Below, one piece after another: positions 61,373 to 64,000 of a stretch of DNA of 64,000 nucleotides. The stretch's first letter is position 1. Every line of letters begins with the position of its first letter. The stretch is from Selaginella tamariscina (taxonomy: Eukaryota; Streptophyta; Lycopodiopsida; Selaginellales; Selaginellaceae): contig PUQB01000733.1 in NCBI GenBank assembly GCA_003024785.1, positions 45,121 through 109,120 of the forward strand. The letters run 5' to 3'. The notes below the pieces were generated by a model that saw nothing but the letters and a program-made list of their open reading frames with translations, was not told where the DNA came from and did no database searches. Made by a program: the position numbers and the translations under genes.

Positions 61373-61950
61373 GGTTTAGGGTTTAGGGTTTAGGGTTTTG
61401 GATTTAGGATGGATCATGCATGGTGTGTATGTATGAGAGAAGAGAGAGTGTTGAAAAATTATTTTTGTACACATTGCATATATTAGTACACATATACTTA
61501 CACATATTATACACAGATATACATACATAGTATATGAGAGAAGAGAGACAGTACATATTATGGATCATGCATGGTGTGTATTATACACACAGACATACAT
61601 ACATATTAGTACATAATATTAGAGAGACCGAGTACATATTATAGATCATGCATGGTGTGTATGTTTGAGAGAAGAGAGACAGTACATATTAACATGGATC
61701 ATGCATGGTGTGTATGTATGAGAGAAGACAGAAAGTACACATATATACATACAGAGTACACATATATACATGCACACGTGTATACACACAGACATACATA
61801 CATATTACATGAGTAAATTCATTGTGTTACATATTAGGGTTTAGGGTTTAGGGTTTAGGATGGATCATGCATGGTGTGAAGAGAGTGTTGAAAAATTATT
61901 TTTGTACACACATGTATACACAGGGTTTAGGGTTTAGGGTTTAGGGTTTG
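61373..61950. repeat. Interstitial telomere-type repeats with ATGGATCATGCATGGTGTGT repeats
   Basis: Short TTTAGGG runs of about four units occur at 61373-61399, 61835-61859 and 61922-61949. Between them the phrase GATCATGCATGGTGTG recurs near 61412, 61564, 61644, 61693 and 61863, giving an irregular tandem array. TTTAGGG is the common plant telomere repeat, and the orientation is constant. Confidence 0.9.
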
Positions 61951-62206
61951 CTCCCAACAAGCTTAATATAAATATTACACATGTAAATTCAATGTGTTAC
62001 ATACACACAGATTGAGTACATATATCATACATGCGTTGAACATGATGTTTTCAATAAAGACAACATATTTCTTCAGTTTGGTTTAGGGTTGTGCATGTGT
62101 GTGCATATGTGTTTTTGTAAGTTCTTGTAATGCGTGTGTAAATTTATGATTGTGTTTATATATGTGTGCAAAACAAACATCGAATAATTAAGAAAATAAT
62201 ATTAAT

Positions 62207-62616
62207 AACACACTATGAACATATTTTAAATTATACATAATAATATATGATTTTATCTAATATATAGCCATATATAGTTTTAATAATATATATTAATTTA
62301 ATATTGATAAAAAGGTTTAACATTGAAATATTCTTGAAATAATAAGAAATTAATTGAGAAAATCCCATTAATATATACAAATGTAAATTAAGTACTCAAA
62401 TAATTAACTAAATTAATTATCATAATCATGTTTAATATTGGAATATTCTTGGAATAATAAGAAAATAATAAAGAATATCCCATTAATATAAAGAAGATTA
62501 ATTACTCAAGTAATTAAGGAAATGATATTAATATAATATTATTAAACTATATATGACTATATATTAGATAAAATGATGTATTATTATGTATAATTTAAAA
62601 TATGTTCATAGTGTGT
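62207..62616. repeat. AT-rich inverted repeat with direct sub-repeats
   Basis: The sequence from ACACACTATGAACATATTTT (62207 on) for about 85 bp is the reverse complement of 62528-62616. A third partial arm lies near 62872-62920. A direct repeat around GAAATTAATTGAGAAAATCC occurs near 62346 and 62671, with related GAATATTCTT phrases between. This looks like diverged foldback or transposon ends, and no protein is encoded. Confidence 0.75.
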
Positions 62617-62919
62617 ATTAATTTAATATTGATAATAAGGTTTAACACATGAATATTCTTGAAATAATAACAAATTAATTGAGAAAATCCCATTAATATA
62701 TACAAATGTAGAATAATTACTGCAATAATTAAGAACAAGACTAATTTAATTATGATAATCAGGTTTAATATTAGAATATTCTTCAAATATTAATAAAATA
62801 TTAAAGAATATCCCATTGATACTAGGAAATGAAAACTAAATACTCGAGTAATTAAGAAAATAATAATAATAAACAGACTATGAATATATTTTAAATGATA
62901 CATAATAATATATCAATTT

Positions 62920-63540
62920 ATTTATTGTATAAGTATATTTTATATATATATATAATATAAATATACTTGAATACTAAGAATGTAGAATATAGTCTAAAAT
63001 TTCGTAATATTAAACAGCTTGAATCACTTGAATAACATTAAATGCAATTTTAAAATACTCATTGGAACTGGAGAGTATATATGTCAGAGTGTCGGATATT
63101 TGTGTCAACTCATCTTAAATTTTATTTTCTGTTCTTTTTAAAAATTTGAATTTCTGACATATGTATTGTCGGTCTGACATGTAAATTTGAAAATGCATTT
63201 AATTTCCCACTCAAATTCAGATCTGGTTCTTTCTCCGGCAAGGGTTTCTTCATTTCTGTATTTTTCACTCTTTAGATCTTCTTTTTCTTCATAGTGATCA
63301 TCTCAGGAGCGAGATTAAATTGGGTGCTATTCTTTATAGGAAAGCACGGCGCCTTCAGTGCTGTTTACAAGTAAGTATTATAAACAAATTTAAAAATACT
63401 TATAAAGATTCACTCTCTTACATTCTCTCTTAAAATTACAATTTAGGGGTTTAGGAATGCATTAGGATTATAATATATTCCGTTAGGGATTTATCCCGTT
63501 TAAATATCCTTTTAACTTAATATTCTAGGTTAACCGGGGC
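62920..63540. other. Spacer left of palindrome cluster 2
   Basis: AT-rich, then a CT-rich leader near 63220-63300. A frame reading IGKHGAFSAVYK at about 63337-63372, followed by a GTAAGTA donor-like site, hints at a first exon of a kinase-like gene, but nothing downstream confirms it before the repeats begin. Confidence 0.3.
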
Positions 63541-64000
63541 GGCGGATTAATCCGGCCATTTCTTTTTCGCCTCTTCGAAGAGGTGGCGGGATTAATCCCG
63601 CCACCATCTCTCGGGCAATGCTTCTCCGCCACTGAAAAAGAGTGGCGGATTAATCCCGCCGATAACCTTCTCAACTGATGAAGAGTTACCAGAATTTATT
63701 AGAAAGAGTTGTCGGCGGGATTAATCCCGCCAACCATTTTAGGAGGCAGGGAAGGGGTGGCGGGATTAATCTCGCCACATCCCTGTTTTAAGGATTTGGG
63801 GACAGGATTTATCCCGAGATCTCTTTGAAATCATAGTTTTGGAGAGAGTTATGTGCGGGTTTAATCCCGCCACCCATTCCCCGTCGTAAGAATTGTGGCG
63901 GGATTAATCCCGCCTTGGACTCCCTCCGACAAGGAAGAGCGCGGGATTATCTAATCCCGCCACTCCCCCGTGGAGGAAGAGGGCGGATTAATCCCGCCCG
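63541..64000. repeat. Array of the same palindrome (cluster 2, runs past the window end)
   Basis: About ten units of GGCGGGATTAATCCCGCC or variants start near 63541, 63585, 63644, 63714, 63759, 63801, 63853, 63897, 63940 and 63982, mostly 42-45 bp apart. Spacers differ from cluster 1 (GGAAGAG- and CTTCTC-rich), so the core and the period are conserved while the spacers are not. Confidence 0.93.

Overview
The window looks like nuclear DNA of a land plant. The evidence is a set of multi-exon genes with GT-AG introns of plant gene families (GH1 beta-glucosidase, plastid fibrillin/PAP, EXO70 exocyst subunit, PPR protein, SANT nuclear protein), plant-type TTTAGGG repeats, plant-style Ty3 and Ty1 retrotransposons, very AT-rich spacers, and many CA/TG and CT microsatellites. 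The VGHTHEDID-type gene remnant is a family I associate mainly with non-seed plants and algae, but the sequence alone does not fix the species.

Layout. 1-21.5 kb: a segmental tandem duplication (about 1-7939 and 13292-20282). Each unit carries a minus-strand beta-glucosidase gene and a fibrillin gene. Both beta-glucosidases are frameshifted. The fibrillin gene is intact in the second copy and truncated in the first. A decayed transposon-type gene (9.1-10.7 kb) lies between them. 22-24.6 kb: an EXO70 gene with three single-base frame breaks. 25.5-30.4 kb: a complete but frame-broken Ty3/gypsy element with 200-bp LTRs. 30.4-34.1 kb: AT-rich filler. 34.2-35.7 kb: a SANT-domain nuclear protein gene. 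36.1-37.8 kb: a PPR pseudogene.

38.2-50 kb: a nested structure. A Ty1/copia remnant is interrupted inside gag by an approximately 9-kb DNA transposon (38848-47828), which is flanked by a 12-bp direct repeat. The transposon carries two intact divergent genes: a 1037-aa MULE-like transposase with a GCM/WRKY-like zinc domain and a SWIM finger, and a 1092-aa protein that joins a ParB-like domain to a beta-class (N4/N6-type) DNA methyltransferase fold. This is the most striking system in the window.

53.5-58 kb: a HAD/FCP1-like phosphatase gene and a second, divergent and frame-broken ParB-methyltransferase gene whose catalytic motifs are degenerate. From 58.35 to 59.9 kb, and again from 63.54 kb past the window end, lies an array of an 18-bp perfect palindrome, GGCGGGATTAATCCCGCC, repeated every ~44 bp. 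One variant copy sits inside a 61-bp intron of the second ParB-methyltransferase gene. Between the arrays are microsatellite tandem repeats, short interstitial telomere repeats and an AT-rich inverted repeat.

How it fits together: the left part is host genes undergoing duplication and decay, or an unpolished assembly that loses bases in C/G runs. The right part is accessory, mobile-element-rich DNA in which ParB-methyltransferase genes occur twice, each with GC-rich palindromic DNA just upstream. A functional link between the ParB/methyltransferase proteins and the palindromes is inference only.
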